A stretch of 64,000 nucleotides of DNA from NCBI GenBank assembly GCA_047974855.1, contig JBKECT010000029.1, positions 34,730 through 98,729 of the forward strand, read 5' to 3'. The DNA comes from CAYNRG01 sp047974855 (GTDB lineage: Bacteria > Bacillota_I > Bacilli_A > Erysipelotrichales > Erysipelotrichaceae). The notes under the pieces were generated by a model. That model worked only from the letters and a program-made list of their open reading frames with translations, made no database searches and was not told where the DNA came from. Made by a program: the position numbers and the translations under genes. Shown here piece after piece: positions 52,776-60,445 of the stretch; within the stretch, counting starts at the first letter, position 1; each line of letters starts with the position of its first letter.

Positions 52776-53223
52776 CTTCTCTTAATTTTCCACAGTTGCA
52801 GTAAGAAGGACAATCCTCAGTACACGCTTCCGAAGCAATATGTCTCAACTCCGCTGGAATAAAAGCATCAATTTCTTCTTCATCATATCCCACTTGAAAT
52901 ACTTTTTCATTTAAAATAATCGGTCTTTTTAATACTGTTGGATTATTCCTTACAAATTCAACCAATTCATTAATTGATAATTGATCCAAATCAATTTCTA
53001 AATTTCTTATAATTTTTGAACGTTTTGAGATGATATCATCCGTTCCATTTTCACTGCGTTGTAATAAATGTTTCACCTCTACTTCATTTAGAAGTGTTGT
53101 AAAAATATTTTTTTCGATATAAGGCAATTTTTTTTCATTCAGCCACGATTTCACCTTTCGGCAAGACGAGCAACCTGGCGATGTATAAATTACAATCATA
53201 TAATGGTTAACTATGCTAGGCAC
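52771..53223 (-). CDS. Spx/MgsR family transcriptional regulator with Cys-rich C-terminus
   Basis: An ArsC-fold Spx-family protein that binds the RNA polymerase alpha subunit and responds to thiol stress. The CxxC redox switch is CSSC (18-21), the ENGTDDIIS helix carries the Gly needed for polymerase contact, and RPIILNEKVFQVGYDEEEI is typical. The C-terminus adds ACTEDCPSYCNCGKL, five cysteines not in Bacillus Spx. AAAGGAG sits 5 bases before GTG 53223, whereas ATG 53199 has no site, so a GTG start with 8 extra residues is favoured. It is upstream of mnmA. Confidence 0.85.
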   Translation of the reverse strand: MPSIVNHYMIVIYTSPGCSSCRKVKSWLNEKKLPYIEKNIFTTLLNEVEVKHLLQRSENGTDDIISKRSKIIRNLEIDLDQLSINELVEFVRNNPTVLKRPIILNEKVFQVGYDEEEIDAFIPAELRHIASEACTEDCPSYCNCGKLREE

Positions 53224-53346
53224 AGTTTCTCCTTTCTACTAAATTAACTACCCCTATTATACATCTTTTTTAAACATAATAAAGAAAAAATCTTGACAAA
53301 TCTCCTTTTTTTTAAGAAAATTTAATGAATATACGGAGGATGAATC

Positions 53347-54714
53347 ATGAATACTATAACGCCGAAAAGAAAGTTCAATTTGTTGACCACTATTTCAATG
53401 ATTGTTGGAATTGTAATCGGATCTGGAATCTTCTTCAAAACATCAGAAATTATCAAATTAACTAATGGAAATATACTGGCTGGGATGGGGGCTTTCCTTA
53501 TTGCGGGTTTTGGAATTATCTTTGGTAGTTTAACAATTGCTAATTATGCTCAAATTGATGAAAAAGCTGGTGGACTTGTTACCTATTGTGAGCTTGCTTT
53601 CGGTAAAACCTTGGGGTTTTTAGCTGGATGGTTTCAAACTGTCATCTACTTCCCAGCAATTTGTGCTATTATCGCTTGGGTTGCAGCGAACTACACGCTT
53701 AGCCTTTTTGGACAACCTAACCTTTTAACAACGTCCGAATTTAACCCTTGGGTATGGCCAATCGCTATTATCTACGTTCTTTTTTTCTTTGTTACCAACC
53801 TTATCAAAACTAAAGGAGCTGGGAAATTTCAAGAAATCACAACTATTATTAAGCTAGGAGCCCTACTTTTACTAGCTGCTACAGGTCTTTTCCTTGGAAA
53901 TCCAATTGCGGTTGTTAGCAGTTCTGCCACACGAAACTTTGAAATGTCTGGCTTTTTATCCGCATTAATTGCAGTTGCCTTTGCAACTGATGGTTGGATG
54001 CTAGCACCCTCTGTTGCTCATGAAATCAAAAATCCAAAAAGAAATTTACCACTTGCATTAATCATTGGACCGCTTGTTGTCATTGGATTTTATCTTTTCT
54101 ACTTCTTTGGTGTAGCTTCTTCTATCGGCACAGAAGCTATCTTAAATGGAGTTGACCCTATCTCATCTATTGCCATTAGCTTATTTGGATCAATTGGCCC
54201 AAAAGTCGTTTATCTTTTAGTTTTAATATCAATATTAGGTACACTAAACGGGTTAGTGTTAACATTCATTAGGACTCCTTATTCTTTAGCTGTTCGTAAT
54301 CTTTTGCCTAAAAGTAAAGCACTTTCTGCTATTCACCCCAAATATGATACGCCAATTAACGCTGGGATTCTATCTTTAATTTTAATCCTGATTTATCTTG
54401 GATTCCACTTTTTATCATTAGATGGTGCATCACTATATGGCTTTACCCTCTTCAAAGGATTAGAAGTAGATGCCCTTCCAATTGTTGCTAACTACTTCTT
54501 CTTAGTGTGCCTTTACATTGGTGTTTTAAAGGACAATAAAAATTTTGTTAGCAGCAGCTTATTCCAAACAAAAATATTCCCTATTTTAGCCCTTGTTGGA
54601 GCCTCATTCATCATTTACGGTGGAATTACAAAGCCACAATTTAACGTGTATTTACTTCTTTGTTTTGTAATTATTTTGTTTGGGCTATTGATAAGACCAA
54701 GAAAAAATGTTTAA
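53347..54714 (+). CDS. APC-superfamily amino acid permease
   Basis: A 12-helix amino acid transporter of the APC family, 455 residues. The unwound first-helix motif IVGIVIGSGIF (about 17-27) is the substrate site, and EIKNPKRNLP after helix 6-7 is a family signature. It resembles SteT/LAT-type exchangers, but the substrate cannot be read from sequence. GGAGG precedes the ATG, and a perfect -35 TTGACA lies at 53293-53298 without a clear -10. It sits upstream of the trpS T-box. Confidence 0.85.
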   Translation: MNTITPKRKFNLLTTISMIVGIVIGSGIFFKTSEIIKLTNGNILAGMGAFLIAGFGIIFGSLTIANYAQIDEKAGGLVTYCELAFGKTLGFLAGWFQTVIYFPAICAIIAWVAANYTLSLFGQPNLLTTSEFNPWVWPIAIIYVLFFFVTNLIKTKGAGKFQEITTIIKLGALLLLAATGLFLGNPIAVVSSSATRNFEMSGFLSALIAVAFATDGWMLAPSVAHEIKNPKRNLPLALIIGPLVVIGFYLFYFFGVASSIGTEAILNGVDPISSIAISLFGSIGPKVVYLLVLISILGTLNGLVLTFIRTPYSLAVRNLLPKSKALSAIHPKYDTPINAGILSLILILIYLGFHFLSLDGASLYGFTLFKGLEVDALPIVANYFFLVCLYIGVLKDNKNFVSSSLFQTKIFPILALVGASFIIYGGITKPQFNVYLLLCFVIILFGLLIRPRKNV

Positions 54715-54758
54715 ATAAAGATAGCAATGAAAAAGATTAAGTAGTTTTTATTTCCTCT

Positions 54759-54937
54759 TTGCAGAGATATGGCGGTGGTGCAAGCCATAAGGAGCATAAA
54801 AATGAATTGGGTCTTTGGAGCATAAGTGTGCAACACTTCGGTCATGGCCGTTATCCATAAGTGACTTTATATGATAAAGTAAACAAGGTGGTACCACGCA
54901 TCAGCGTCCTTATTAGAGGGCGTTTTTATTTTTTAGG
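54759..54937 (+). promoter_or_regulatory. T-box riboswitch of trpS (Trp)
   Basis: The T-box core AAGGTGGTACCACGC (54885-54899) is preceded by a stem I with AGAGATATGGCGGTGGTG. The likely specifier is TGG (54808-54810), the Trp codon, in GAATTGGGTC. A terminator stem (GCGTCCT/AGGGCGT, 54904-54923) with a T-rich tail follows. Uncharged tRNA-Trp would allow read-through into trpS. Confidence 0.92.
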
Positions 54938-54948
54938 AGGAGAGAATT

Positions 54949-55935
54949 ATGAAACGCATGTTAAGCGGAATTAAACCAAGTGGACAACTAACTTTAGGAA
55001 ACTACATTGGAGCATTAAAGAATTTTGTGCAATATCAAAATAGTTATGAAATGATTGTTTTTATAGCCAACTTACATTGCATCACAACCCAACAAGAACC
55101 GAAAGAATTACGAAAAAACTTAAAAGATGCCGTAGCTTTGTATCTTGCTTGTGGCCTTGATCCGGAAAAGAGTACAATTTTTTTGCAGTCTGATGTTTTA
55201 GAACACGCTCAGCTTGGCTATATTTTAAATTGTATGACTTATCTTGGCGAGTTGAACCGTATGACTCAATTCAAAGATAAGCAAAGCAAAGGTGAATCCA
55301 ATTTAACTGGAGGATTTTATACTTATCCAACTTTGATGAGTGCCGACATTCTTATGTATGATGCCGACTTCGTCCCAGTTGGGGAAGATCAAAAGCAGCA
55401 CGTAGAGTTAGCACGAGATATTGCGAATCGATTTAATAATCGCTATAGTGATACATTCACCATACCAGAACCACTTATTCCAACTGTAGGTGCTAGAATC
55501 ATGTCATTAAGTGAACCTAGTAAAAAAATGAGTAAATCAGACCAAGGCGATAAAGGATGTATTTATCTTCTTGATGATTTGGCAGTTGTCCGTAAAAAAA
55601 TTATGTCCGCAGTTACTGATGACCTTGGCAAAGTGAATTTTGACCCGGTAAATCAGCCTGGCATATGCAACTTACTACAAATTATGTCTAGCCTCACCAA
55701 TACTCCTATCAAAGACTTAACTGAACTCTATCAAGACTATGGTTACGGTGAGTTTAAAAAAGCGGTCGCAGATGTCGTATGTACTGAAATTGAAAAAATT
55801 CAAACTCGCTACAATCTCATTATCAACAGTGACATCCTTGAAAAAACATTAATCAACGGAGCTCAAAAAGCACATCAAATCGCCTATAAAAAACTTGCAA
55901 AAGTACAAAAGAAAATGGGATTAGAAATTAAATAG
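54949..55935 (+). CDS. trpS: Tryptophan--tRNA ligase
   Basis: The class I synthetase that charges tRNA-Trp. The HIGH-type motif appears as TLGNYIGALKNF (about 15-26) after GIKPSGQL, and KMSKSDQ (about 196) is the second signature. At 328 residues it is the usual bacterial length. It is controlled by the T-box described above and preceded by an AGGAGGAG ribosome site. Confidence 0.96.
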   Translation: MKRMLSGIKPSGQLTLGNYIGALKNFVQYQNSYEMIVFIANLHCITTQQEPKELRKNLKDAVALYLACGLDPEKSTIFLQSDVLEHAQLGYILNCMTYLGELNRMTQFKDKQSKGESNLTGGFYTYPTLMSADILMYDADFVPVGEDQKQHVELARDIANRFNNRYSDTFTIPEPLIPTVGARIMSLSEPSKKMSKSDQGDKGCIYLLDDLAVVRKKIMSAVTDDLGKVNFDPVNQPGICNLLQIMSSLTNTPIKDLTELYQDYGYGEFKKAVADVVCTEIEKIQTRYNLIINSDILEKTLINGAQKAHQIAYKKLAKVQKKMGLEIK

Positions 55936-55948
55936 GCTCTCATTATAG

Positions 55949-55979
55949 AAAAAGCAAGCATGAAATCATGCTTGCTTTT
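55949..55979. terminator. Bidirectional terminator between trpS and the PepSY lipoprotein
   Basis: AAAAGCAAGCATGA pairs with TCATGCTTGCTTTT almost without loop, giving a stem of 12 bp or more. It is followed by T-runs on both strands. Confidence 0.85.
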
Positions 55980-55980
55980 A

Positions 55981-56550
55981 TTAATCATCGTTTCTTTTAT
56001 CCGAACTAATCACTTCACCAGTTGACGCGTTTACTCGGTACTCGTAATCAAACCCAGCCGATTCAAAGTCTACTTCATAAATCTTAACTCCATTTTTTTG
56101 TTCTAAATCAACATCCAAATCATAGATATTGACTTCTGCTACCCCTGCGTGAGTAAACACTATTGTTTTAACATCAGCAATTGTAAGCAACGTATCCGTC
56201 GATGGAGTTTCATCTGTCACATTGTCTCTACTGTCTTGGTAAAAATTAATAATATTTCCTGTTGCTACGTTTATTTCATAGCTGTATGATGTTGTACTCG
56301 TTACAAACTCAACATCGTACAAAGTGACTCCTTGCGACTCGTATGTCGCTGATTTTCTTACTTCAACTTCTTCTTGTGTCAAGTTAGCGTGAGTAAGTGC
56401 AATTTGAAGCGCTTCATCAGCCGACTGAACAGACTCCTCTGTTAATGGAGAAACTGTTGGGAGTTGAGTTGCCTCATTTTGTGCTGGCGCAGCACTCGTA
56501 CATCCAACCATTAAAAAAATTAACGCCATAATTCCATATTTTTTTTTCAT
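55981..56550 (-). CDS. PepSY-domain lipoprotein
   Basis: A secreted lipoprotein of 189 residues. The signal peptide ends in a lipobox LMVGC, so Cys would be lipidated after LspA cleavage. Two PepSY repeats follow (about 40-110 and 115-185), each with the pattern AL..A......E...............YEVEF....EYEYRVNASTGE; these domains are thought to inhibit or chaperone proteases. Target is not known. It faces trpS across a terminator. Confidence 0.88.
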   Translation of the reverse strand: MKKKYGIMALIFLMVGCTSAAPAQNEATQLPTVSPLTEESVQSADEALQIALTHANLTQEEVEVRKSATYESQGVTLYDVEFVTSTTSYSYEINVATGNIINFYQDSRDNVTDETPSTDTLLTIADVKTIVFTHAGVAEVNIYDLDVDLEQKNGVKIYEVDFESAGFDYEYRVNASTGEVISSDKRNDD

Positions 56551-56569
56551 AATTTTCCTCTTTTCTATA

Positions 56570-57430
56570 TCAGTCTAATGGCAACTGATAATAATTTCCA
56601 ACAACTTTTTCAGTTGTTGCTATATTGATAAATGCATGAGGATCTACATGTTGTATAATTTCTATTACATCATGCACCTGATATGCATTAACAACCATAA
56701 ATAATAAATTTTTTTCACGATGAGAAAACATACCTTCCCCTGTGAAATTAGTAATTCCATGCCGACAATGTTTTAAAATTTCATCACTAACTTCTTTTGG
56801 ACTCTCAGTGATGATGTATAATGTTTTCAACTTATAACGATGGTGCAGCGATGAAATAACTTGAGTGTTACAAAATTGATAAATAATTGAATAAAAAGCT
56901 TTATCCCATCCAAATGTAATTCCAGTAATTAAGATAATTCCTGTATTGAACAAAAATACATAATTCCATGTTGAACGATTGTATTTGCTTGAAACATAAA
57001 CAGCGATAAAATCAATCCCTCCGCTGCTGGCATTGTTTCTTAGTGCTAAGGCAACAGCTCCACCACTGATAATACCACCAAATACTGCAAGAAGAAGGAC
57101 ATCATAAGTAAGAGCACCTACTGGGAATATCCACGTAAAGATACTTGTTAAACTAAACCAGTATACAGAATATAAAGCAAACATTTTACCAACATGGCGA
57201 TATACAAATGCCGTAACTAACAAATTCAAAACTAAATAAATAATGCTAAAACTTATATTAATTCCTGTCTGAGCCAGTAGTCGAGATATCAACATAGATA
57301 CTCCTGCAAATCCACCAGGGAATAAATCGGCAACTTCAACAAAAGAGTTAATAGCATAGGAGTAGCACAGTGCAGATATTGTAACTAGTACAATGATTTT
57401 TGGCGATAACTTAGTTTTCAATGTTTTCAT
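56570..57430 (-). CDS. YitT/DUF161-DUF2179 family membrane protein
   Basis: A membrane protein of the YitT family with five or six helices in the first 180 residues and a C-terminal cytoplasmic DUF2179 domain (LKTLYIITESPKEVSDEI to the end). The family is widespread in Bacillota and its function is unsettled. ATG 57430 gives 286 residues, the usual size, though the AGAGGAT ribosome site is about 15 bases away. The start lies inside the end of rmuC. Confidence 0.82.
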   Translation of the reverse strand: MKTLKTKLSPKIIVLVTISALCYSYAINSFVEVADLFPGGFAGVSMLISRLLAQTGINISFSIIYLVLNLLVTAFVYRHVGKMFALYSVYWFSLTSIFTWIFPVGALTYDVLLLAVFGGIISGGAVALALRNNASSGGIDFIAVYVSSKYNRSTWNYVFLFNTGIILITGITFGWDKAFYSIIYQFCNTQVISSLHHRYKLKTLYIITESPKEVSDEILKHCRHGITNFTGEGMFSHREKNLLFMVVNAYQVHDVIEIIQHVDPHAFINIATTEKVVGNYYQLPLD

Positions 57431-58619
57431 ATTGATTTTGATTATCCTCTTCTTTTTTTCTGCTTTCATATTGTCTTGAAGGAGTATCAGCATCAGATTC
57501 CACTCTATTTAAAGAATCCAACTCCACCGCTTCAATTTGTTTAAACTGTTTCATTATTTTACCAGATGTAATTTCAACATCTCTAATATCCCTTTGTGTT
57601 TTATCAAAATCTTTTACTACTGAGTTAAAACGAGTATTAAATCGATCAAATTCTGTTGATAATTTTGAAAACTCTTTTTGGATTTCTTCCACCTTATCGT
57701 TTCTCTCTTGACCAAGGTAGATTGCCTTAATTGCAGTAATATAAGCCATCAAGGTTGTTGGTGATACCAAGTAAACCTTTTTCTTATACGATTCTTGAAT
57801 TACTTCATCAAAATGTCCATAAATTTCTGCAAACACAGCTTCGGCAGGAATAAACATGTAGGCAATTTCTGCTGTTTCACCAGCAATAATATATTTTTCA
57901 GAAATATCATTAATGTGCTTTAGTACATCTTTTTTAAACAGCGTGCGAACCCTTGCTTCTTCTTCTTTATTATCACGTGCTTCCATTAGGCGATTATAAT
58001 TTTCTAATGGGAATTTAGAATCTATCATAATTTTACCAAGTGGATCTGGTGCAAACAACGCACAATCCACAATCGCTCCATTAGAAAGTTTATGCTGTTT
58101 TTCAAACCGGTGAGGATTGTTTCCAAAGGTACTTTCTAATATTGAATATAATTCTACTTCACCCCAGGTTCCACGCGTTTTTTTATCAGTTAATACATTT
58201 TGTAAATTTGTAATATTAGATGATAACGATTTTAGATTCTCTTGTGTTTGATTAATCTCTGACATTTGTTTCATAACCTGATTAAACGCTTCACTATTTT
58301 TTTCAAATCCATGCAGCAATCCATCTTTCACATTTTTTTCAATGGTCACCAACCGATTAACTGTATTCTCACTTAATTGATTTAGATCTCCTTTAACTGT
58401 CATCGACATTCTATCTTGAAATTGAATTAATTCTTTTTGGAGTTGTTGACGCAAATCATTAATATCTTGGCTACTTTCTTTATTATTTTGATACAACGTT
58501 TCTTTCAATATACTTTCCTGTTTTCTCATTACCCGTGAAATTAAAGTAACCGACAAAATAACCACAAGCAAAAGAACAACTAACGACATAACGACAACTA
58601 ACACAAATAAACTATCCAT
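57411..58619 (-). CDS. rmuC: DNA recombination protein RmuC
   Basis: RmuC is a membrane-anchored coiled-coil protein with a nuclease-like domain; its loss raises inversion rates at repeats in E. coli. A single N-terminal membrane helix (about 5-25) is followed by a coiled coil (about 40-140) and the catalytic-fold domain with RGTWGEVEL, KFPLENYN and EIAYMFIPAEAVF. The in-frame ATG 58631 is upstream of GAGGTG, so ATG 58619 is used, giving 402 residues. Confidence 0.9.
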   Translation of the reverse strand: MDSLFVLVVVMSLVVLLLVVILSVTLISRVMRKQESILKETLYQNNKESSQDINDLRQQLQKELIQFQDRMSMTVKGDLNQLSENTVNRLVTIEKNVKDGLLHGFEKNSEAFNQVMKQMSEINQTQENLKSLSSNITNLQNVLTDKKTRGTWGEVELYSILESTFGNNPHRFEKQHKLSNGAIVDCALFAPDPLGKIMIDSKFPLENYNRLMEARDNKEEEARVRTLFKKDVLKHINDISEKYIIAGETAEIAYMFIPAEAVFAEIYGHFDEVIQESYKKKVYLVSPTTLMAYITAIKAIYLGQERNDKVEEIQKEFSKLSTEFDRFNTRFNSVVKDFDKTQRDIRDVEITSGKIMKQFKQIEAVELDSLNRVESDADTPSRQYESRKKEEDNQNQYENIEN

Positions 58620-58644
58620 TTTACACCTCATTTCTTACCTATTT

Positions 58645-58653
58645 ATTATAGCA
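58645..58653 (-). promoter_or_regulatory. Extended -10 promoter of rmuC
   Basis: On the minus strand this reads TGCTATAAT, a perfect extended -10 element about 25 bases before the rmuC start. Confidence 0.6.
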
Positions 58654-58658
58654 CATAA

Positions 58659-59117
58659 CTAAATTTCAAATAACAAAAATTTTTGCTCTGTTAACTTTAA
58701 TTTTTCTAAAAGTTGTAATGACCTCTTATATTGGCGATTTATAATACGATAGTCCAATAAGATAATATAAGCAGATCCATCTTGCATCACTATTCTCGTT
58801 GCATTTTCCTTCGTTTTTTTAATTGATTGAATCCCCCTTGATTGAATAAATACGCAATCCTCTGTGGTATGTGAAGTTGTAGTCATAAAAACTAATCGCT
58901 GCCTTTCAGAAATTAAAATAGGTGGTTTTTGAACTATCTTAAGCAAATGACGGCAGCTTTTCAGCCGCCCTTCCATTGTTGATCCATTTTCCAAACACCA
59001 ACATTTTATGAAAACGACAGGTTTATCTTTTTTTCTTCCAATTTCTTTTTCTCGATACACAAATACCGTTTCTTTTGTCTGTGTATCATAATAAAATAAA
59101 TGACAATATTTTTCCAC
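58659..59117 (-). CDS. comK: ComK-like competence transcription factor
   Basis: The 152-residue protein aligns by eye to ComK: GS...GR.......V.KPPI is present as NGSTMEGRLKS and KIVQKPPILIS, followed by QRLVFMTTTSHTTEDCVFI, which matches IFLFPTLSSTRPQCGWI of B. subtilis. ComK activates DNA-uptake genes there. The protein ends in QKFLLFEI, at the place of the FMLYPK segment that binds MecA, and lacks the last 18 residues. ATG 59132 is upstream, but AGGGGG fits GTG 59117. It lies 16 kb from comEA/comEC, and no K-box pair was found near them. Confidence 0.78.
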   Translation of the reverse strand: MEKYCHLFYYDTQTKETVFVYREKEIGRKKDKPVVFIKCWCLENGSTMEGRLKSCRHLLKIVQKPPILISERQRLVFMTTTSHTTEDCVFIQSRGIQSIKKTKENATRIVMQDGSAYIILLDYRIINRQYKRSLQLLEKLKLTEQKFLLFEI

Positions 59118-59175
59118 AATAATCCCCCTCATCTATTTTACTTATTTCTGTTTGATTATTTTCCCAAATTAGCAT

Positions 59176-59198
59176 AAAAAAAAGACTTTCGTCTTTTT
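59176..59198 (-). terminator. Terminator after the RidA gene
   Basis: On the minus strand AAAAGAC pairs with GTCTTTT around a GAAA loop, followed by a T-run. It separates ridA from comK. Confidence 0.8.
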
Positions 59199-59688
59199 AA
59201 TCGCAATCGCCACCACAGCATCCTCCGCTGCAGCCTTCTTCTTCACCACCGCAACATCCACCATCGCATCCTTCATGTGAATGAGCCATTTGTTTCTCAT
59301 ACGCTAAAGTATCAATAACTATGCACTCTATTTCTATCTTAGCACCTTTTGGAAGTGCTGCAACTTGTACTGTTGAGCGAGCTGGATAAGGTTGTTGGAA
59401 ATAAGTTCCATAAATTTCATTCATCCCATCAAACTCTTTTAAGTCACTCATAAACACTGTCGTCTTTAACACATGACGCAATTCCAAATTCAATTCCATT
59501 AATACAGCTTCAATATTTTTTAAAACCTGTTGAGTTTGTTCTTGAATTGTAGTCCCTACAATTTCTCCTGTTTCTGGACTTAATGGTACCTGCCCAGATA
59601 GATAAACAAAATCTCCTAATTTAACCGCTTGTGAATATGGCCCCAATGCTTTTGGCGCATTTGGGGAAGAATATGCTTGTGTAAACAT
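59197..59688 (-). CDS. ridA: RidA-family deaminase with Cys/Gly-rich C-terminal tail
   Basis: RidA hydrolyses reactive enamine/imine intermediates made by PLP enzymes, such as serine dehydratase products. The core of about 128 residues is standard: SPNAPKALGPYSQAVK, the LSGQVPL strand and PARSTVQVAALPKGA with the catalytic Arg (about 104). After IDTLAYEKQ the protein continues for some 30 residues with a His/Cys/Gly-rich tail, AHSHEGCDGGCCGG and EEEGCSGGCCGGDCD, giving seven cysteines. Such a tail suggests metal binding; it is not part of the family. A terminator ends the gene. Confidence 0.92.
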   Translation of the reverse strand: MFTQAYSSPNAPKALGPYSQAVKLGDFVYLSGQVPLSPETGEIVGTTIQEQTQQVLKNIEAVLMELNLELRHVLKTTVFMSDLKEFDGMNEIYGTYFQQPYPARSTVQVAALPKGAKIEIECIVIDTLAYEKQMAHSHEGCDGGCCGGEEEGCSGGCCGGDCD

Positions 59689-59710
59689 CGTTTTCCTCCT
59701 TGTTTAGCTT

Positions 59711-59872
59711 TTAGTCATCACTATCTGAATCCGATTGATAGTATTCTGACTCCAATTGTTGCATTCTATTTTCATGATGCTGTACAAAAATGCGATAAGC
59801 ACCATAAAATGAAGCTAAGATAATGACCGCTAAAGATGCAATAGTCATAAAATCATTAATGTTCTCAATCAC
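59711..59872 (-). CDS. Small membrane protein (53 residues)
   Basis: A short gene beginning with GTG 59872, with AGAGGTGG at a good distance, and ending at TAA 59711. The product has one membrane helix (about residues 8-28, MTIASLAVIILASFYGAYRIF) then a hydrophilic tail with HHENRMQQLESEYY and an acidic end SDSDSDD. The layout resembles CcoQ- or small division-type membrane peptides, but no family can be assigned. A promoter with TAGACA-17-TATAAT lies upstream, and ridA follows after 22 bases. The pattern supports a real gene. Confidence 0.7.
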   Translation of the reverse strand: MIENINDFMTIASLAVIILASFYGAYRIFVQHHENRMQQLESEYYQSDSDSDD

Positions 59873-59899
59873 TAAAAGCCACCTCTCTTTTACTATGTT

Positions 59900-59928
59900 A
59901 TTATAGCTAATTGTTCAATTTTTGTCTA
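59900..59928 (-). promoter_or_regulatory. Promoter of the small membrane gene and ridA
   Basis: TAGACA (59923-59928) and TATAAT (59900-59905) are separated by 17 bases on the minus strand, 28 bases before the GTG start. The spacing is ideal. Confidence 0.7.
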
Positions 59929-59938
59929 ATAAAACACT

Positions 59939-60445
59939 CTATTTATTTAACCAGTCCTCTCCTTTAAGTATTTCAACACTACTTAGGTCAAGATACCCTT
60001 GCTGGCGATGAACCTCATAAACACAAATGGCGACACAGTTTGATAAATTCAGTGATCTTGCATGCTTTACCATAGGCAATCTAGCACACCGCTTTTGATT
60101 ATCCTTTAAAATTTCTTTGGGAATGCCTGTGCTTTCTTTTCCGAAAATAAGAAAGATTTCTCTATTGCTATCTGAATAATCAAACTCTGTAGGTGATTTT
60201 TTCCCATATCTACTGATAAAGTAATAATCGCCAGTATTTTTAGATATAAAATCTTCCCATGAGGTATAACGGCAGATCGACAGATCGACTAAATAATCCA
60301 TTCCAGCTCGCTTTAAATGTTTTTCATCTAATGAAAACCCTAATGGCTCAATAAGGTGTAGTCGGCAATTTGCAGCCATACAAGTTCTCATAATATTTCC
60401 GGTATTTTGAGGTATTTCCGGTTCATATAGTACAACATTAATCAT
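59939..60445 (-). CDS. trmL: tRNA (cytidine/uridine-34-2'-O)-methyltransferase
   Basis: A SPOUT-class methyltransferase of 168 residues that methylates the wobble nucleotide of tRNA-Leu in E. coli. The opening VVLYEPEIPQNTGNIMRTC (residues 4-22) and the knot region FGKESTGIPKEIL and MVKHARSLNLSNCVAI are clear. It overlaps the next membrane gene by 4 bases, and the small membrane gene's promoter lies close to its stop. Confidence 0.93.
   Translation of the reverse strand: MINVVLYEPEIPQNTGNIMRTCMAANCRLHLIEPLGFSLDEKHLKRAGMDYLVDLSICRYTSWEDFISKNTGDYYFISRYGKKSPTEFDYSDSNREIFLIFGKESTGIPKEILKDNQKRCARLPMVKHARSLNLSNCVAICVYEVHRQQGYLDLSSVEILKGEDWLNK

Noticed and set aside
51586..52813. N-terminal extension of MnmA (frame to 52813)
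   Set aside because: AAAGGAG at the ATG 52735 and the family start MKILVGLSGG show the shorter protein is right; the rest includes the spx terminator.
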